DNA of 64,000 nucleotides, from contig JAUNSG010000003.1 in assembly GCA_030539335.1 (NCBI GenBank), positions 1-64,000 on the forward strand, in the 5' to 3' direction. This DNA is from Eubacteriales bacterium (GTDB lineage: Bacteria; Bacillota; Clostridia; Oscillospirales; Butyricicoccaceae). Under the pieces are notes generated by a model, which did not search any database, was not told the origin of the DNA, and was given only the letters and a program-made list of their open reading frames with translations. The position numbers were made by a program, and so were the translations under genes. This document shows, one piece after another, positions 16,437 through 25,845 of the stretch (the stretch's first letter is position 1; each line of letters starts with the position of its first letter).

Positions 16437-17777
16437 TCAGCGGTATTGTCTGGACAGGGGGAGCGCCATGCACGCGGTAATCAGCGCGGAGAGCACATCG
16501 GCGGCAGGCTGTGCATAGAAAATACCCGTCAGCCCCCAGACCGAGGGGAAGAGGAGGATGGCGGGGACAAAACAGATGCCCTGGCGGCAGGCGCCCAGGA
16601 CAAAGCCCTCCTTCCCCTTGCCCAGCGCGAGGAACAGGGAGGAATATACGGTGGAGAATCCGAACAGGAAAAAGGAGATTCCGTTTGCGCGCAGAGCATG
16701 TGCTCCGAGGACAATCATTTCGCGGTTCTCTGAGGCGAATTGCGAGACAATTGGCACCGCAAACAGCGCCAGAACCGATCCGTAGAGGACACAGAATATG
16801 GTTGACCAGGCGATGGACGTCCGGATCGCCTCCCGTAGGCGGTCAAACTGTCCGGCGCCATAACTGTATCCGGCGATGGGCTGGAAGCCCTTGAGAAAGC
16901 CGAATACCGTCAGGCTTCCCATGGAGATCAGCCGCGTCACAACGCCCATCCCGGCGATGGCAGCATCCCCGTATGGAAATGCCGCATTGTTGACCAGGGA
17001 AATCGAAAGGCTCGTCAGCAATTGAAAGACAAGCGTCGGAACTCCAATTTTGCCGATTTCAGATAGGATCTCTTTGGAAAAGCGGCAGTCCCTGGGATGG
17101 AAGCGGAAGGCACTTTTCCCTCGGAGGATGTACCACAGATACACCGCGGTGGAAACCGCCTGCGCGATTGCGGTCGCGATGGCAGCGCCCGCCACACCGC
17201 CGTGGAATGCGTAGATAAAGATGGGGTCCAGAACGATATTCAGGACCGCACCCGCCATCAGGGCGCACATCGTGGTTTTCGCAGCTCCTTCGCTGGTTGC
17301 GATGTTGTTCATCGTGACATTAAAGACGTTAAAGATGCAGGAGAGAAGGTAGATACCGGCATAGGTGACGGCGTATGGCAGGATGCTCTCGGTGGCGCCG
17401 AGAAGCCGTAGGATCGGACGCAGGAAGCCGAGAGAAAGCAGGATGAGGGCGGCTCCGGCCAATAGGCTGCTGTAGAGCGCCGTGCTGGCCACATGGCTTG
17501 CTTTCTGTTTGTCGCCGGAGCCCAGCAGGCGCGAAATGTATGACGCCGCCCCGTTTCCGAAGAGAAGCCCAAGCCCGACAACGACCTGTCCCAGCGGGTA
17601 CACGACGGAGATGGCACCCATTTGGCTTTCCCCCAGTCCGCTGACAAAATAGGCGTCGGCCAGATTGTAAAACGCATTGACCAGCATCCCGATCATGGTG
17701 GGAATTCCCATCGCCAGGAGGGCATTGGGAACCGGTGCGCACTCGAGCAGTTGGATTTTTTTGTTTGGTTGATTCAT
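16437..17777 (-). CDS. MATE family efflux transporter
   Basis: The protein has 446 residues from the ATG at 17777, set by AAGGAG at 17785-17790; a GTG 18 bases further upstream is in frame but inside that site. Twelve hydrophobic segments in two halves carry MATE features such as GIPTMIGMLVNAFYNLADAYFV and GNGAASYISRLLGSGD. It belongs to the clostridial MepA/DinF-like group of Na+- or H+-coupled multidrug exporters. The divergent PadR-type gene and the two palindromes between them indicate drug- or stress-responsive repression. Confidence 0.92.
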   Translation of the reverse strand: MNQPNKKIQLLECAPVPNALLAMGIPTMIGMLVNAFYNLADAYFVSGLGESQMGAISVVYPLGQVVVGLGLLFGNGAASYISRLLGSGDKQKASHVASTALYSSLLAGAALILLSLGFLRPILRLLGATESILPYAVTYAGIYLLSCIFNVFNVTMNNIATSEGAAKTTMCALMAGAVLNIVLDPIFIYAFHGGVAGAAIATAIAQAVSTAVYLWYILRGKSAFRFHPRDCRFSKEILSEIGKIGVPTLVFQLLTSLSISLVNNAAFPYGDAAIAGMGVVTRLISMGSLTVFGFLKGFQPIAGYSYGAGQFDRLREAIRTSIAWSTIFCVLYGSVLALFAVPIVSQFASENREMIVLGAHALRANGISFFLFGFSTVYSSLFLALGKGKEGFVLGACRQGICFVPAILLFPSVWGLTGIFYAQPAADVLSALITACMALPLSRQYR

Positions 17778-17817
17778 ATCGACACTCCTTTTCACGCGAC
17801 ATAAATATAAAATATAG

Positions 17818-17834
17818 TACTATAAATTATAGTA
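17818..17834. promoter_or_regulatory. PadR-type operator, perfect copy
   Basis: TACTATAA and TTATAGTA around a central A form a perfect 17-base palindrome in the MATE/PadR intergenic region. Confidence 0.7.
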
Positions 17835-17856
17835 GTTGCAATTGCACTGCCTATCC

Positions 17857-17873
17857 TACTATAATTTACAGTA
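17857..17873. promoter_or_regulatory. PadR-type operator, second copy
   Basis: TACTATAA-T-TTACAGTA is the same palindrome with one changed arm base, 39 bases from the first copy and 27 bases before the padR-type start codon. Confidence 0.65.
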
Positions 17874-17899
17874 GATGTCAAGAGGGAAAGGAGCAGGAT

Positions 17900-18433
17900 A
17901 TGGCCACCATCGATTTGATTGTATTGGGAATGCTGAAGAAGGAGCCGCTGAGCGCGTACGAGCTGCAAAAGCGGGTGGAATACCGCAACATATCCAAGTG
18001 GGTCAAAATCAGCACGCCGTCCATTTACAAAAAGGTAATCCAACTGGAGGAAAAGGGGTATATTTCGAGCTGTTGTGTGAAGGAGGGGAACATGCCGGAA
18101 AAGGCGGTATACTCTCTGACCCGTGCCGGGGAAGAACAGGTAGAACGGCTGATGCTGGAAATCGCGGCGAAGCCGGTCCGTATCTTTTTGGATTTCAACG
18201 CGGTCATCGTCAATTTGGATGTGCTTCCGGCAGAAAAGCAAGAAAAATGTCTGACGGACATTGAACGCAATGTGAAAACCCTGAAGGGCTATATCGAAGA
18301 AAATATCCGGATAAAAGAGGATCTGCCCGAGATCCCCTGGGTGGGCAAGGCCGTCCTGGAGCAGCAATTGGCGCTTGCGCAGGCGATGGAAGCGTGGATT
18401 ACATCGCTGAAACAGGGCTACAAACCGGAATAA
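17900..18433 (+). CDS. PadR family transcriptional regulator
   Basis: The protein has 177 residues from the ATG at 17900 (AAAGGAG at 17887-17893). The winged helix begins DLIVLGMLKKEPLSAYELQKRV and continues through STPSIYKKVIQLEEKGYI. A coiled C-terminal dimerisation region of the PadR_C/Vir type follows (PAEKQEKCLTDIERNVKTLKGYIEEN). It likely represses both itself and the divergent MATE exporter through the two palindromes. The ligand is unknown. Confidence 0.9.
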   Translation: MATIDLIVLGMLKKEPLSAYELQKRVEYRNISKWVKISTPSIYKKVIQLEEKGYISSCCVKEGNMPEKAVYSLTRAGEEQVERLMLEIAAKPVRIFLDFNAVIVNLDVLPAEKQEKCLTDIERNVKTLKGYIEENIRIKEDLPEIPWVGKAVLEQQLALAQAMEAWITSLKQGYKPE

Positions 18434-18440
18434 GCGTACA

Positions 18441-18500
18441 AAAAAGCAGAGCCGATCGGCTGTGAATTGGTCACAAGCCCATCGGCTCTGTTCGTTTTTC
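18441..18500. terminator. Bidirectional terminator between padR and chromate transporter genes
   Basis: A long stem (18447-18465 with 18471-18490, slightly interrupted). The minus strand has T(5-6) directly after it; the plus strand has a T-rich tail. Confidence 0.85.
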
Positions 18501-18503
18501 TGT

Positions 18504-19067
18504 TTAGAATCCAAATACAATCCCGATGACCGCCGAACCGAGGATGAAGAAGATTGGATGGAGCTTCTTTGTCGGTTTGCACCAGCGGGTCAGCACCAGA
18601 AGGACGGCGAACAGGATGACGCCTTTCCACTGGATGCCGTCGAGGAGGGTGGTGCTCTCGCTGTTCCAGAGCGCCATCAGCAGGACGGACAGGCCGGAGG
18701 CGGCAATCAGTCCGGTCGAGGCAGGGCGCAGGCCATAGAAGGCGGAATCGACGTATTTGTTGTCGCGGAACGCTTTCAAGGACAGCGCAATCAGCAGGAT
18801 GATAATGATCGACGGGGTGATCAGGCCGAGTGTCGCGCAGATCGAACCGGGGAGGCCGGCGGTGGTAAAGCCGACGTAGGTCGCCATGTTGACGCCCATC
18901 GGACCTGGTGTGGATTCGGACACCGCGATCATGTCGGAGAGCTGCGCCTGGGTAAACCATCCGGTGCGGACGGAGATGTCCTGTAAAAACGGGAGGGTAG
19001 CCAATCCGCCGCCCACCGCGAACAGGCCGGTCTTGAAAAATTCGAAGTACAGCTGCAATAAAGTCAT
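18504..19067 (-). CDS. Chromate transporter subunit (CHR family, second gene)
   Basis: The protein has 187 residues from the ATG at 19067 (GGAGGT at 19073-19078). CHR hallmarks are the N-terminal GLFAVGGGLATLPFL and ESTPGPMGVNMATYVG motifs, with about six hydrophobic segments. It is the second half of a short-chain CHR pair. Two such ~190-residue proteins together match one long ChrA. The start overlaps the stop of the partner gene by four bases, so the two are made together. CHR proteins export chromate in some bacteria; in gut Firmicutes the natural substrate may be another oxyanion. Confidence 0.9.
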   Translation of the reverse strand: MTLLQLYFEFFKTGLFAVGGGLATLPFLQDISVRTGWFTQAQLSDMIAVSESTPGPMGVNMATYVGFTTAGLPGSICATLGLITPSIIIILLIALSLKAFRDNKYVDSAFYGLRPASTGLIAASGLSVLLMALWNSESTTLLDGIQWKGVILFAVLLVLTRWCKPTKKLHPIFFILGSAVIGIVFGF

Positions 19068-19603
19068 CTCGCACCTCCAAGGTTTTTCGTCAGGATGCCG
19101 ACGGCCGCTGCCGCAATGACACAGACCACCGGAGAGAGGCTCGTGAAGTAGGAAACCAGCAGGACGGCGAGGAAGATGACAACGGAAACCGCATCCACCA
19201 GCGAGGTCTTGCCGATTTTCAGCACCGAGTTGAAAATCAGCACACAGACACAGACGCGGACGGCGGCCATCGCCTGCTGGACGACCAGAAGATGCGAAAA
19301 GCTGGTGATCAGTCCGGCCAGTACCGTGATGATAATCAGTGATGGAAAGACCACGCCGAGAGTCGCGAGGATACCGCCGAGGATCCCCTTGTATTTCTGC
19401 CCGATAAAGGTCGCCGTGTTGACGGCGATGATGCCCGGGGTGCATTGGCCGATGGCGAAATAATCCGTCAGCTCCTCGTCGGTGGCCCAGTGCTTGTTTT
19501 CCACCACCTCGCGCTGGAGGATGGGGAGCATCGCATAGCCGCCGCCGAAGGTCATCACACCGACCTTGGCAAAGGTGAGAAATAATTCCAGATAAAGATT
19601 CAA
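19064..19603 (-). CDS. Chromate transporter subunit (CHR family, first gene)
   Basis: The protein has 179 residues. FAKVGVMTFGGGYAMLPIL and QCTPGIIAVNTATFIG are the same two CHR motifs as in its partner, so the two genes are paralogous halves. GGAGGTC precedes the start at 19603. The AEC carrier gene lies just upstream on the same strand (22-base gap) and may be co-transcribed. Confidence 0.9.
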   Translation of the reverse strand: MNLYLELFLTFAKVGVMTFGGGYAMLPILQREVVENKHWATDEELTDYFAIGQCTPGIIAVNTATFIGQKYKGILGGILATLGVVFPSLIIITVLAGLITSFSHLLVVQQAMAAVRVCVCVLIFNSVLKIGKTSLVDAVSVVIFLAVLLVSYFTSLSPVVCVIAAAAVGILTKNLGGAR

Positions 19604-19624
19604 GATAGAAGACCTCCTAAAACG

Positions 19625-20536
19625 TTACGCCCAGAAAACCAGCAGTCCGAGGGAAAGGACAAAGCTGATCAGCATGCTCAGGGAGCTGAGGGCAGCAATT
19701 AAGCTGTGCCGACAGCCGAGGGACAGGCCATACGCGACCGAAAGTGTGGTGGTCGGGCCGAGCAGACAGAGCACCAGCGTCTGCCGGATGAGCAGGGAAA
19801 ACGGCGTCAGGAAGAAGACCGCCGCCGAACACAGGAGACACAGGCCATAACGCAGGGCGAGGATGCGGAACACCGTACCGGCTTCGCCCTGTGGCAGATG
19901 CAGCTCAAAGATCAGCCCGAGGGTGAACATGGCAAGAAAGCAGTTTCCCTGCCCGATCATATTGCACAGGTCGAAAAAGGCATCGGGCAGGCGCACACCG
20001 GGGATGTACAGAACCATCATACAGAAATAGGCCAGAAACGGCGGGGAGTGGAACAGCTTGCGCAGGATATCGCGCAGGGAAAGCCGGTTGGAGCCGCCGC
20101 AGGCGGTGCCTGCGATCGAGTAAGCGATACCGGCGCCAATGGGATTATTGCCCGCATCGAACATGCTCAGACACAGGACCGCCGAGCTGGGGAAGAAGCC
20201 CTGAATAAACGGCAGGACAAAATTCCCGATGTTGTAGGTCGGCACATGCAGCAGGTACAAAGCCCGGATATGACCTTCCTTGCGCAGGGAAACGATCCAG
20301 CTCGCCGCAATCAGCACAAGATTGAAGCCGAAACCGAGCGCAATCGCGAAGGCCAGGGACAGATCGAGGGAAAACGATTGGAATCCGGCGATCATCGCCA
20401 TCGGAAGGGTGATATTGATGATGATCTTCATCAGTGTCTGGCTGTCATCCGGCTTCAAAATGCCGCGGGCTTTGAAGAAAAAGCCGAGGGCGATCATCAG
20501 CAGAAAGGCAAATGCCTTGAACAAGACGGTTGTCAT
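19625..20536 (-). CDS. AEC family transporter (auxin efflux carrier-like)
   Basis: The protein has 303 residues with about ten hydrophobic segments. The N-terminus (MIALGFFFKARGILKPDDSQTLMKIIINITLPMAMI) and the Asn/Pro break in the middle of the repeats match the AEC/MdcF family, which export organic acids such as malate or malonate. The substrate is not predictable. It is the first gene of a run with the two chromate transporter genes. AAAGGA lies upstream of the start with somewhat long spacing. Confidence 0.85.
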   Translation of the reverse strand: MTTVLFKAFAFLLMIALGFFFKARGILKPDDSQTLMKIIINITLPMAMIAGFQSFSLDLSLAFAIALGFGFNLVLIAASWIVSLRKEGHIRALYLLHVPTYNIGNFVLPFIQGFFPSSAVLCLSMFDAGNNPIGAGIAYSIAGTACGGSNRLSLRDILRKLFHSPPFLAYFCMMVLYIPGVRLPDAFFDLCNMIGQGNCFLAMFTLGLIFELHLPQGEAGTVFRILALRYGLCLLCSAAVFFLTPFSLLIRQTLVLCLLGPTTTLSVAYGLSLGCRHSLIAALSSLSMLISFVLSLGLLVFWA

Positions 20537-20623
20537 AGAGGGTCAGGTCCTTTCGAGGGGTGTCAAAACTACGTTTCCTATGATAGTACGGATTTACGAA
20601 ATGTCAAGGGGCAGGAAACAAAC

Positions 20624-20657
20624 AAAGGCTCACCGCGATCGTTCACGATGAGCCTTT
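20624..20657 (-). terminator. Terminator of the hrcA-grpE-dnaK-dnaJ operon
   Basis: AAAGGCTCA (20624-20632) pairs with TGAGCCTTT (20649-20657). A T-rich run follows on the minus strand. Confidence 0.75.
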
Positions 20658-20660
20658 TCC

Positions 20661-21821
20661 TTATTTATCCTTCTTTGAAAACAGATCCTTCATCTTGTCG
20701 CGGAAGGACTTGCGGTTCGGATGATTCTGCGGAGTGTCACTGTCCTCCAGCTGGCGCAGCAGCGATTTCTGCTGCTCAGACAGGTTCTTCGGGACTTCCA
20801 GGGTCACCTTGACGTACTGGTCGCCGCGGCCACGGCCGTTGACCACCTGGATGCCCTTGCCGCGCATGCGGAATACCGTGCCCGGCTGTGTGCCGGCCGG
20901 CATGGTGTACTCGACCTTTCCGTCGATCGTTGGGACGATCAGCTTGTCGCCAAGGCAGGCCTGTGCATAGGAGATCGGGACCTCACACCAGACATCATAG
21001 CCGTCACGGGTGAACAGCGGGTGCGGACGGATGCCGACCGTGATGATGACATCACCGGACGGGCCGCCATTGGTTCCAGCGGAGCCTTGTCCACGCAGTG
21101 CGATGCTCTGACCGTCGTCGATGCCCGCCGGGATATGTGCCTCGAGCGTGCGTCCGCGGCGCTCCTTGCCGGTGCCACCGCACTTCTTGCACGGGTTCTT
21201 GACAATTTTACCGGTGCCGCGGCAGTTCGGGCACGCGGAACTCGATGCAAATGTGCCGAAGGCAGTGCGCTGGGTTGTGCGAACCTGACCGGTGCCGTTG
21301 CAGTTGGGACAGGTTTCCGGATGGGTGCCTGCGGCAGCGCCGGAACCGCTGCATTCCGGACAATTTTCCACGCGGTCGATTGTGACCTTCTTGTCACAGC
21401 CGAAGGCCGCTTCCTCGAAGGAAATCATGATGGTCTTGCGGATGGATTCACCCTGACGCGGGGCGTTGGCACGGCTGCGTCCGCCGCCGCCAAATCCGCC
21501 GAATCCGCCGCCGAAGAAGCTGCCGAAAATATCGCCCAGATCGACATCCTCAAAACCGAAGCCACCGGCACCGCCGCCTCCGTAATTCGGATCAACGCCG
21601 GCAAAGCCGAACTGGTCGTAACGGGCGCGCTTTTCCTTATCCGACAGAACGCTGTAGGCCTCGCCGGCCTCCTTGAACTTGTCTGCCGCTTCCTTATTGT
21701 CTTTGTTCAAATCCGGATGGTACTTTTTGGCGAGCTTACGATAGGCCTTCTTGATTTCATCATCCGTCGCGCCCTTGCTTACGCCAAGCACCTCATAATA
21801 ATCTCTTTTGTTGTCAGCCAT
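20661..21821 (-). CDS. dnaJ: Chaperone protein DnaJ (Hsp40)
   Basis: This DnaK co-chaperone has 386 residues from the ATG at 21821 (GGAGG at 21830-21834). The J domain occupies residues 1-70 with HPD at 35-37. A Gly/Phe-rich linker follows (about 80-120). The zinc-finger domain has four CxxCxGxG repeats ([32 protein letters not shown]), and two substrate-binding beta domains end the protein. It is the last gene of the heat-shock operon and is followed by a terminator. Full-length type I DnaJ. Confidence 0.97.
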   Translation of the reverse strand: MADNKRDYYEVLGVSKGATDDEIKKAYRKLAKKYHPDLNKDNKEAADKFKEAGEAYSVLSDKEKRARYDQFGFAGVDPNYGGGGAGGFGFEDVDLGDIFGSFFGGGFGGFGGGGRSRANAPRQGESIRKTIMISFEEAAFGCDKKVTIDRVENCPECSGSGAAAGTHPETCPNCNGTGQVRTTQRTAFGTFASSSACPNCRGTGKIVKNPCKKCGGTGKERRGRTLEAHIPAGIDDGQSIALRGQGSAGTNGGPSGDVIITVGIRPHPLFTRDGYDVWCEVPISYAQACLGDKLIVPTIDGKVEYTMPAGTQPGTVFRMRGKGIQVVNGRGRGDQYVKVTLEVPKNLSEQQKSLLRQLEDSDTPQNHPNRKSFRDKMKDLFSKKDK

Positions 21822-21937
21822 ATGCTGTGCCTCCAATTCGGGGATGGAATGCCGATGCCGGGTGCATCAGACAGCCGACAAGGCAGGTACGAAAACCTGC
21901 CCGTCGGAATCAATTATTTCTGCTATCAGGAGATGGA

Positions 21938-23779
21938 TTACTGGTCGTCCGAAACATCCTTGAAGTCAGCATCGTAGAACTGGTCGCCGTTTGCACCAGC
22001 CTGTGCGCCGCCCTGTGCACCGGCTGCATTCGGGTCGCCCTGCGGCGCCGCCTGTGCGTACAGCTTCTGCGAAACCTCACCGAACTTTGCGGTCAGGCCG
22101 TCTGCTGCTGCCTTAATCATGTCGGTGTCGGTGCCCTTGAGGGCTTCCTTGACCTTCGCAATCTCTGCCTCGATGGCTGCCTTGTCTGCGGCGTCAACCT
22201 TGTCGCCCAGCTCGGTCAGCGTATTCTCGCACTGGAATACCATCTGCTCGGCATTGTTGCGGATCTCAACGGCTTCCTTGCGCTTCTTATCTTCTTCTGC
22301 GAACTTCTCTGCTTCCTCAACCGCCTTGTTGATCTCGTCATCCGACAGGTTGGTGGATGCGGTGATGGTGATATTCTGCTCCTTGCCGGTGCCCAGATCC
22401 TTTGCGGAAACCTTAACGATACCGTTGGCATCGATGTCGAAGGTTACCTCGATCTGCGGAACGCCGCGGCGTGCCGGAGCAATGCCGTCCAGGTTGAAGC
22501 GGCCGAGGGTCTTGTTGTCGGCTGCCATCTCACGCTCGCCCTGCAGGACATGGATCTCAACGGCCGGCTGGTTGTCGGCTGCGGTGGAGAAGATCTGGCT
22601 CTTCTTGGTCGGGATGGTGGTGTTGCGCTCGATCAGCTTGGTGCAGACACCGCCGAGGGTCTCAATGCCGAGGGACAGCGGGGTAACGTCCAGCAGGAGG
22701 ACATCCTTGACCTCGCCGCCGAGAACGCCTGCCTGAATCGCAGCGCCGACGGCTACGCACTCGTCCGGGTTGATGCCCTTGAATGCATCCTTGCCGGTGA
22801 TGCCCTTGACGGCGTCCTGAACGGCCGGGATACGGGTGGAACCGCCGACCAGCAGGATCTTGGACAGCTCACCAGCGGACAGGCCGGCATCGGACAGAGC
22901 CTGACGGACCGGACCCATGGTTGCTTCTACCAGATCGCGGGTCAGATCATTGAACTTTGCACGGGAGAGCGTCAGCTCCAGGTGCTTCGGGCCGGTTGCA
23001 TCTGCCGTGATGTACGGCTGGCTGATGGTGGTTGTCGCAACGCCGGACAGCTCGATCTTTGCCTTCTCTGCTGCCTCCTTCAGACGCTGCATCGCCATCT
23101 TGTCGCCGCGCAGGTCAATGCCGGTGTCCTTCTTAAACTCATCGGCCATCCAGTCGATGATGCGCTGGTCAAAATCGTCGCCGCCCAGACGGTTGTTGCC
23201 TGCGGTCGCGAGAACCTCCAGAACGCCGTCGCCGATGTCCAGGATGGATACATCGAACGTGCCGCCGCCGAGGTCGTATACCATGATCTTCTGCTCGGAT
23301 TCCTTATCAACACCGTAAGCCAGCGCCGCTGCGGTCGGCTCGTTGATGATACGCAGAACCTCAAGGCCTGCGATCTTGCCGGCGTCCTTGGTCGCCTGAC
23401 GCTGAGCGTCGGTGAAGTAAGCCGGAACGGTGATAACCGCCTGGGTTACCGGGGAGCCGATATATGCCTCGGCATCTGCCTTCAGCTTCTGCAGGATCAT
23501 TGCGGAAACTTCCTGCGGGGAATACTTCTTGTCTTCGATGGCAACGCGGTAGTCCGAACCCATGTGACGCTTGATCGAGATGATCGTGCGGTCTGCGTTG
23601 GTGACGGCCTGGTTCTTTGCGGTCTGGCCGCAGAGACGGTCGCCCTGCTTGTTGAATGCAACAACCGACGGGGTGGTTCTTGCGCCTTCGCTGTTCGGGA
23701 TTACGACTGCTTCGCCGCCCTCCATAACGGCGACACAGGAATTGGTTGTGCCAAGATCGATACCGATAATCTTACTCAT
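21938..23779 (-). CDS. dnaK: Chaperone protein DnaK (Hsp70)
   Basis: The protein has 613 residues from [15 protein letters not shown] (ATG at 23779, GGAGGAAACC just upstream). The ATPase domain shows IDLGTTNS and [14 protein letters not shown]. The substrate domain begins after [14 protein letters not shown]. The tail is Ala/Gly/Gln-rich and ends in an acidic DVSDDQ. It lacks the ~24-residue loop typical of Gram-negative DnaK, as usual in Firmicutes. Third gene of hrcA-grpE-dnaK-dnaJ, controlled by HrcA. Confidence 0.98.
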   Translation of the reverse strand: MSKIIGIDLGTTNSCVAVMEGGEAVVIPNSEGARTTPSVVAFNKQGDRLCGQTAKNQAVTNADRTIISIKRHMGSDYRVAIEDKKYSPQEVSAMILQKLKADAEAYIGSPVTQAVITVPAYFTDAQRQATKDAGKIAGLEVLRIINEPTAAALAYGVDKESEQKIMVYDLGGGTFDVSILDIGDGVLEVLATAGNNRLGGDDFDQRIIDWMADEFKKDTGIDLRGDKMAMQRLKEAAEKAKIELSGVATTTISQPYITADATGPKHLELTLSRAKFNDLTRDLVEATMGPVRQALSDAGLSAGELSKILLVGGSTRIPAVQDAVKGITGKDAFKGINPDECVAVGAAIQAGVLGGEVKDVLLLDVTPLSLGIETLGGVCTKLIERNTTIPTKKSQIFSTAADNQPAVEIHVLQGEREMAADNKTLGRFNLDGIAPARRGVPQIEVTFDIDANGIVKVSAKDLGTGKEQNITITASTNLSDDEINKAVEEAEKFAEEDKKRKEAVEIRNNAEQMVFQCENTLTELGDKVDAADKAAIEAEIAKVKEALKGTDTDMIKAAADGLTAKFGEVSQKLYAQAAPQGDPNAAGAQGGAQAGANGDQFYDADFKDVSDDQ

Positions 23780-23822
23780 GATGGTTTCCTCCAATTATAT
23801 AGAAAATATTTTTTTTACCAAT

Positions 23823-24374
23823 TTAGTTTGCTACCTTGACCATTGCGGTGCGGATGACCTTGTCGCCGATCTTGAAGCCCTTCTGGAAGCACTCGGCAAC
23901 ACAGTTTTCGCCAAATGTCTCGTCCTCAATGTGCATTACAGCGTTGTGGACGGTCGGGTCAAATTCGGTGTTCGGCTCGGCGGCGATGATCTCCACGTTG
24001 ATGGATTCCAGCGCCGAGGTGAACTGGCGGGCGGTCATCTCGACGCCCTTCTTGTATTCGGTGTCCTCGGTGTCCTGCGCCAGCGCGCGTTCCAGCGAAT
24101 CGAATACCGGAAGCATGGCGGTCAGCGTCTTGCCGACGGACTCGGCCCGGATGGCATCGCGCTCACGTGCGACGCGCTTGCGGAAGTTGTCATACTCGGC
24201 AGCCATGCGCATGTAGCGGTCATTCAGCTCGTCGAACTGCTTTTGCAGATCCGGCGTTTCCGTTGTCTCTTCCGCCGTCTCCTCTGCCGCTTCCGAAGCT
24301 TCCTCGGCTTCGGCGGCCTTTGCGGTTTCTTCCAGCTGCTCTTCGTCGAGCGGATTGTTTGTCTGATTCGACAT
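23823..24374 (-). CDS. grpE: Nucleotide exchange factor GrpE
   Basis: The protein has 183 residues and promotes ADP release from DnaK. The N-terminal third is a Glu/Ala-rich acidic coiled coil. The core has the GrpE signature around DNFRKRVARERDAIRAE and the C-terminal beta domain ends KGFKIGDKVIRTAMVKVAN. AGGAGGAAT precedes the ATG at 24374. It lies between hrcA and dnaK, with gaps of about 50 and 43 bases. Confidence 0.97.
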   Translation of the reverse strand: MSNQTNNPLDEEQLEETAKAAEAEEASEAAEETAEETTETPDLQKQFDELNDRYMRMAAEYDNFRKRVARERDAIRAESVGKTLTAMLPVFDSLERALAQDTEDTEYKKGVEMTARQFTSALESINVEIIAAEPNTEFDPTVHNAVMHIEDETFGENCVAECFQKGFKIGDKVIRTAMVKVAN

Positions 24375-24423
24375 GTGTTCTAATTCCTCCTACTTCGCCG
24401 GGAACCGGCGGATCGTCTTTGAC

Positions 24424-25479
24424 TCAATTGTTCTCGTCTTCGATGTCGTCGAAGAAGGTTTCCGCAATCAGCTTGTTCAGTCCCTTGGAGAACAGGCTGA
24501 GACGGGCGGACAGGCGTCCGTAGTCCATACGGGTCGGACCGACGATGCCGATCAAACCACGGCCGACGCTGCCGATGTTATAGGTTGCATAAACCATGCT
24601 GGCGTTTTCCAGCGGCTCGACGCCGTTTTCCGGGCCGATCGTGATGCGCACCCCGTCAATCTCACGGGTGAAGCGGCGGAGCGCCGGGACATGGGCGGAA
24701 TCGCCGATGTAATCCAGCAGCGCCTGTGCCTTGGCGACATCGCGGTATTCCGGCTGTGAGAGCAGCTTGGATGCGCCCTGCAAAAACAGCTTCTGCGTAC
24801 CGAGCTCTTCGATCAGATCCTCGATGAATTCGGCGATCGGATTGAGCAGGGCGGTCAGGCCTGCGGCCCGGCGGACAATGTCAAACCGTTCCTTGGTGAT
24901 CGCCTCAATCGGGATGCCGGTCAGCGTCTGATTGAGTACATAGGTCAGCAGCTCGGATTCGTCTGCCGAGACCGGATAGGCGGTGCGGATCATTTTGTTC
25001 TTGACCACGCCGGTGTCCGTAACCACAACGATGACGAAATTCATGTTGTCCACCGCAATGATTTCAAACCGGCGGATCGTGATGCGCTGCATGACCGGTG
25101 TGACAGCCAGCGTCGTGTAGTTGGTCAGGTCGGAGATCAGCCGTCCCGCTTCGGAGATCAGCCGATCCAGCTCTTTGGCCTTGAGCTGTGTCACCGTGTT
25201 GATGCTGCTGATGTCTGCGCTGGTCAGATCCGGCAGACCCATCAGCTCATCGACATACAGCCGATAGCCCTTCGCGGAAGGGATGCGCCCGGATGAGGTG
25301 TGTGTCTTTTGCAGAAACCCCATCTCCTCCAGCTCGCTCATCTCATTGCGGATGGTCGCGGAGGAGAATCCCAGCTCCGGACGGGAAGCTACCGACTTGG
25401 AACCGACAGGCTCCGCGGTGCGGATGTATTCACTGATGATCGCCTTTAGGATCAGCTTCTTTCGTGCAGACAGATCCAC
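24424..25479 (-). CDS. hrcA: Heat-inducible transcription repressor HrcA
   Basis: HrcA represses class I heat-shock genes by binding CIRCE, and its folding depends on GroEL. I place the start at the GTG at 25479, which gives 351 residues beginning MDLSARKKLILKAI. AGGAGG (25488-25493) is eight bases away; the ATG at 25485 is only two bases from it. The N-terminal winged helix contains GSKSVASRPELGFSSATIRNEM. The central and C-terminal HrcA domain ends LIGIVGPTRMDYGRLSARLS. It is first in the operon, directly behind two CIRCE sites, so it represses itself. Confidence 0.96.
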   Translation of the reverse strand: MDLSARKKLILKAIISEYIRTAEPVGSKSVASRPELGFSSATIRNEMSELEEMGFLQKTHTSSGRIPSAKGYRLYVDELMGLPDLTSADISSINTVTQLKAKELDRLISEAGRLISDLTNYTTLAVTPVMQRITIRRFEIIAVDNMNFVIVVVTDTGVVKNKMIRTAYPVSADESELLTYVLNQTLTGIPIEAITKERFDIVRRAAGLTALLNPIAEFIEDLIEELGTQKLFLQGASKLLSQPEYRDVAKAQALLDYIGDSAHVPALRRFTREIDGVRITIGPENGVEPLENASMVYATYNIGSVGRGLIGIVGPTRMDYGRLSARLSLFSKGLNKLIAETFFDDIEDENN

Positions 25480-25514
25480 GACCATCACCTCCTGATTGTT
25501 GTCGGGTTGTGTCG

Positions 25515-25541
25515 TTAGCACTTTGTCTTTTGGAGTGTTAG
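25515..25541. promoter_or_regulatory. Second, degenerate CIRCE-like operator
   Basis: TTAGCACTT-N9-GAGTGTTAG keeps 8 of 9 and 7 of 9 consensus arm bases. It overlaps the perfect CIRCE by four bases on its right side. Confidence 0.6.
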
Positions 25542-25564
25542 CACTCGAACTCTCTGAGTGCTAA
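25538..25564. promoter_or_regulatory. CIRCE operator (HrcA binding site)
   Basis: A perfect match: TTAGCACTC (25538-25546), nine bases, GAGTGCTAA (25556-25564). It lies immediately downstream of the hrcA -10 box. Confidence 0.97.
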
Positions 25565-25568
25565 ATAA

Positions 25569-25597
25569 AAGATACCACCCCGGTTTCCCATTGTCAA
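25569..25597 (-). promoter_or_regulatory. Sigma-A promoter of the hrcA operon
   Basis: On the minus strand TTGACA (25597-25592), 17 bases, TATCTT (25574-25569). The perfect CIRCE begins four bases after the -10 box, where HrcA would block transcription. Confidence 0.88.
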
Positions 25598-25772
25598 GAG
25601 AAAGCGGGAGAAAAAACCATGAATTATTTGTTAAAGAATTCAAAACCGTTTGTGACAAATCACAAAGGATGGTTTTTGCGTGCAAAATAAGTTGTTTTTC
25701 CCTTTTGGTCTGGCGGGGAAATCCGCGGAAGGTATCCGTGAAAACGTCGGCAAAATAGACGATCAGATGTGC

Positions 25773-25802
25773 TTGCCCTCCCCTGTGCGGATATGCTATA
25801 CT
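25773..25802 (+). promoter_or_regulatory. Probable promoter of lepA-hemW
   Basis: TTGCCC (25773-25778), 18 bases, TATACT (25797-25802), 43 bases before lepA. Confidence 0.55.
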
Positions 25803-25845
25803 GTATACTGACATCGAATCGAAATGGGTTCGAAAAGGAGAACAT

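Noticed and set aside
21827..23839. A plus-strand open frame of 670 codons opposite dnaK
   Set aside because: Antisense shadow of a strongly biased gene. Such frames opposite dnaK are a known annotation artefact.
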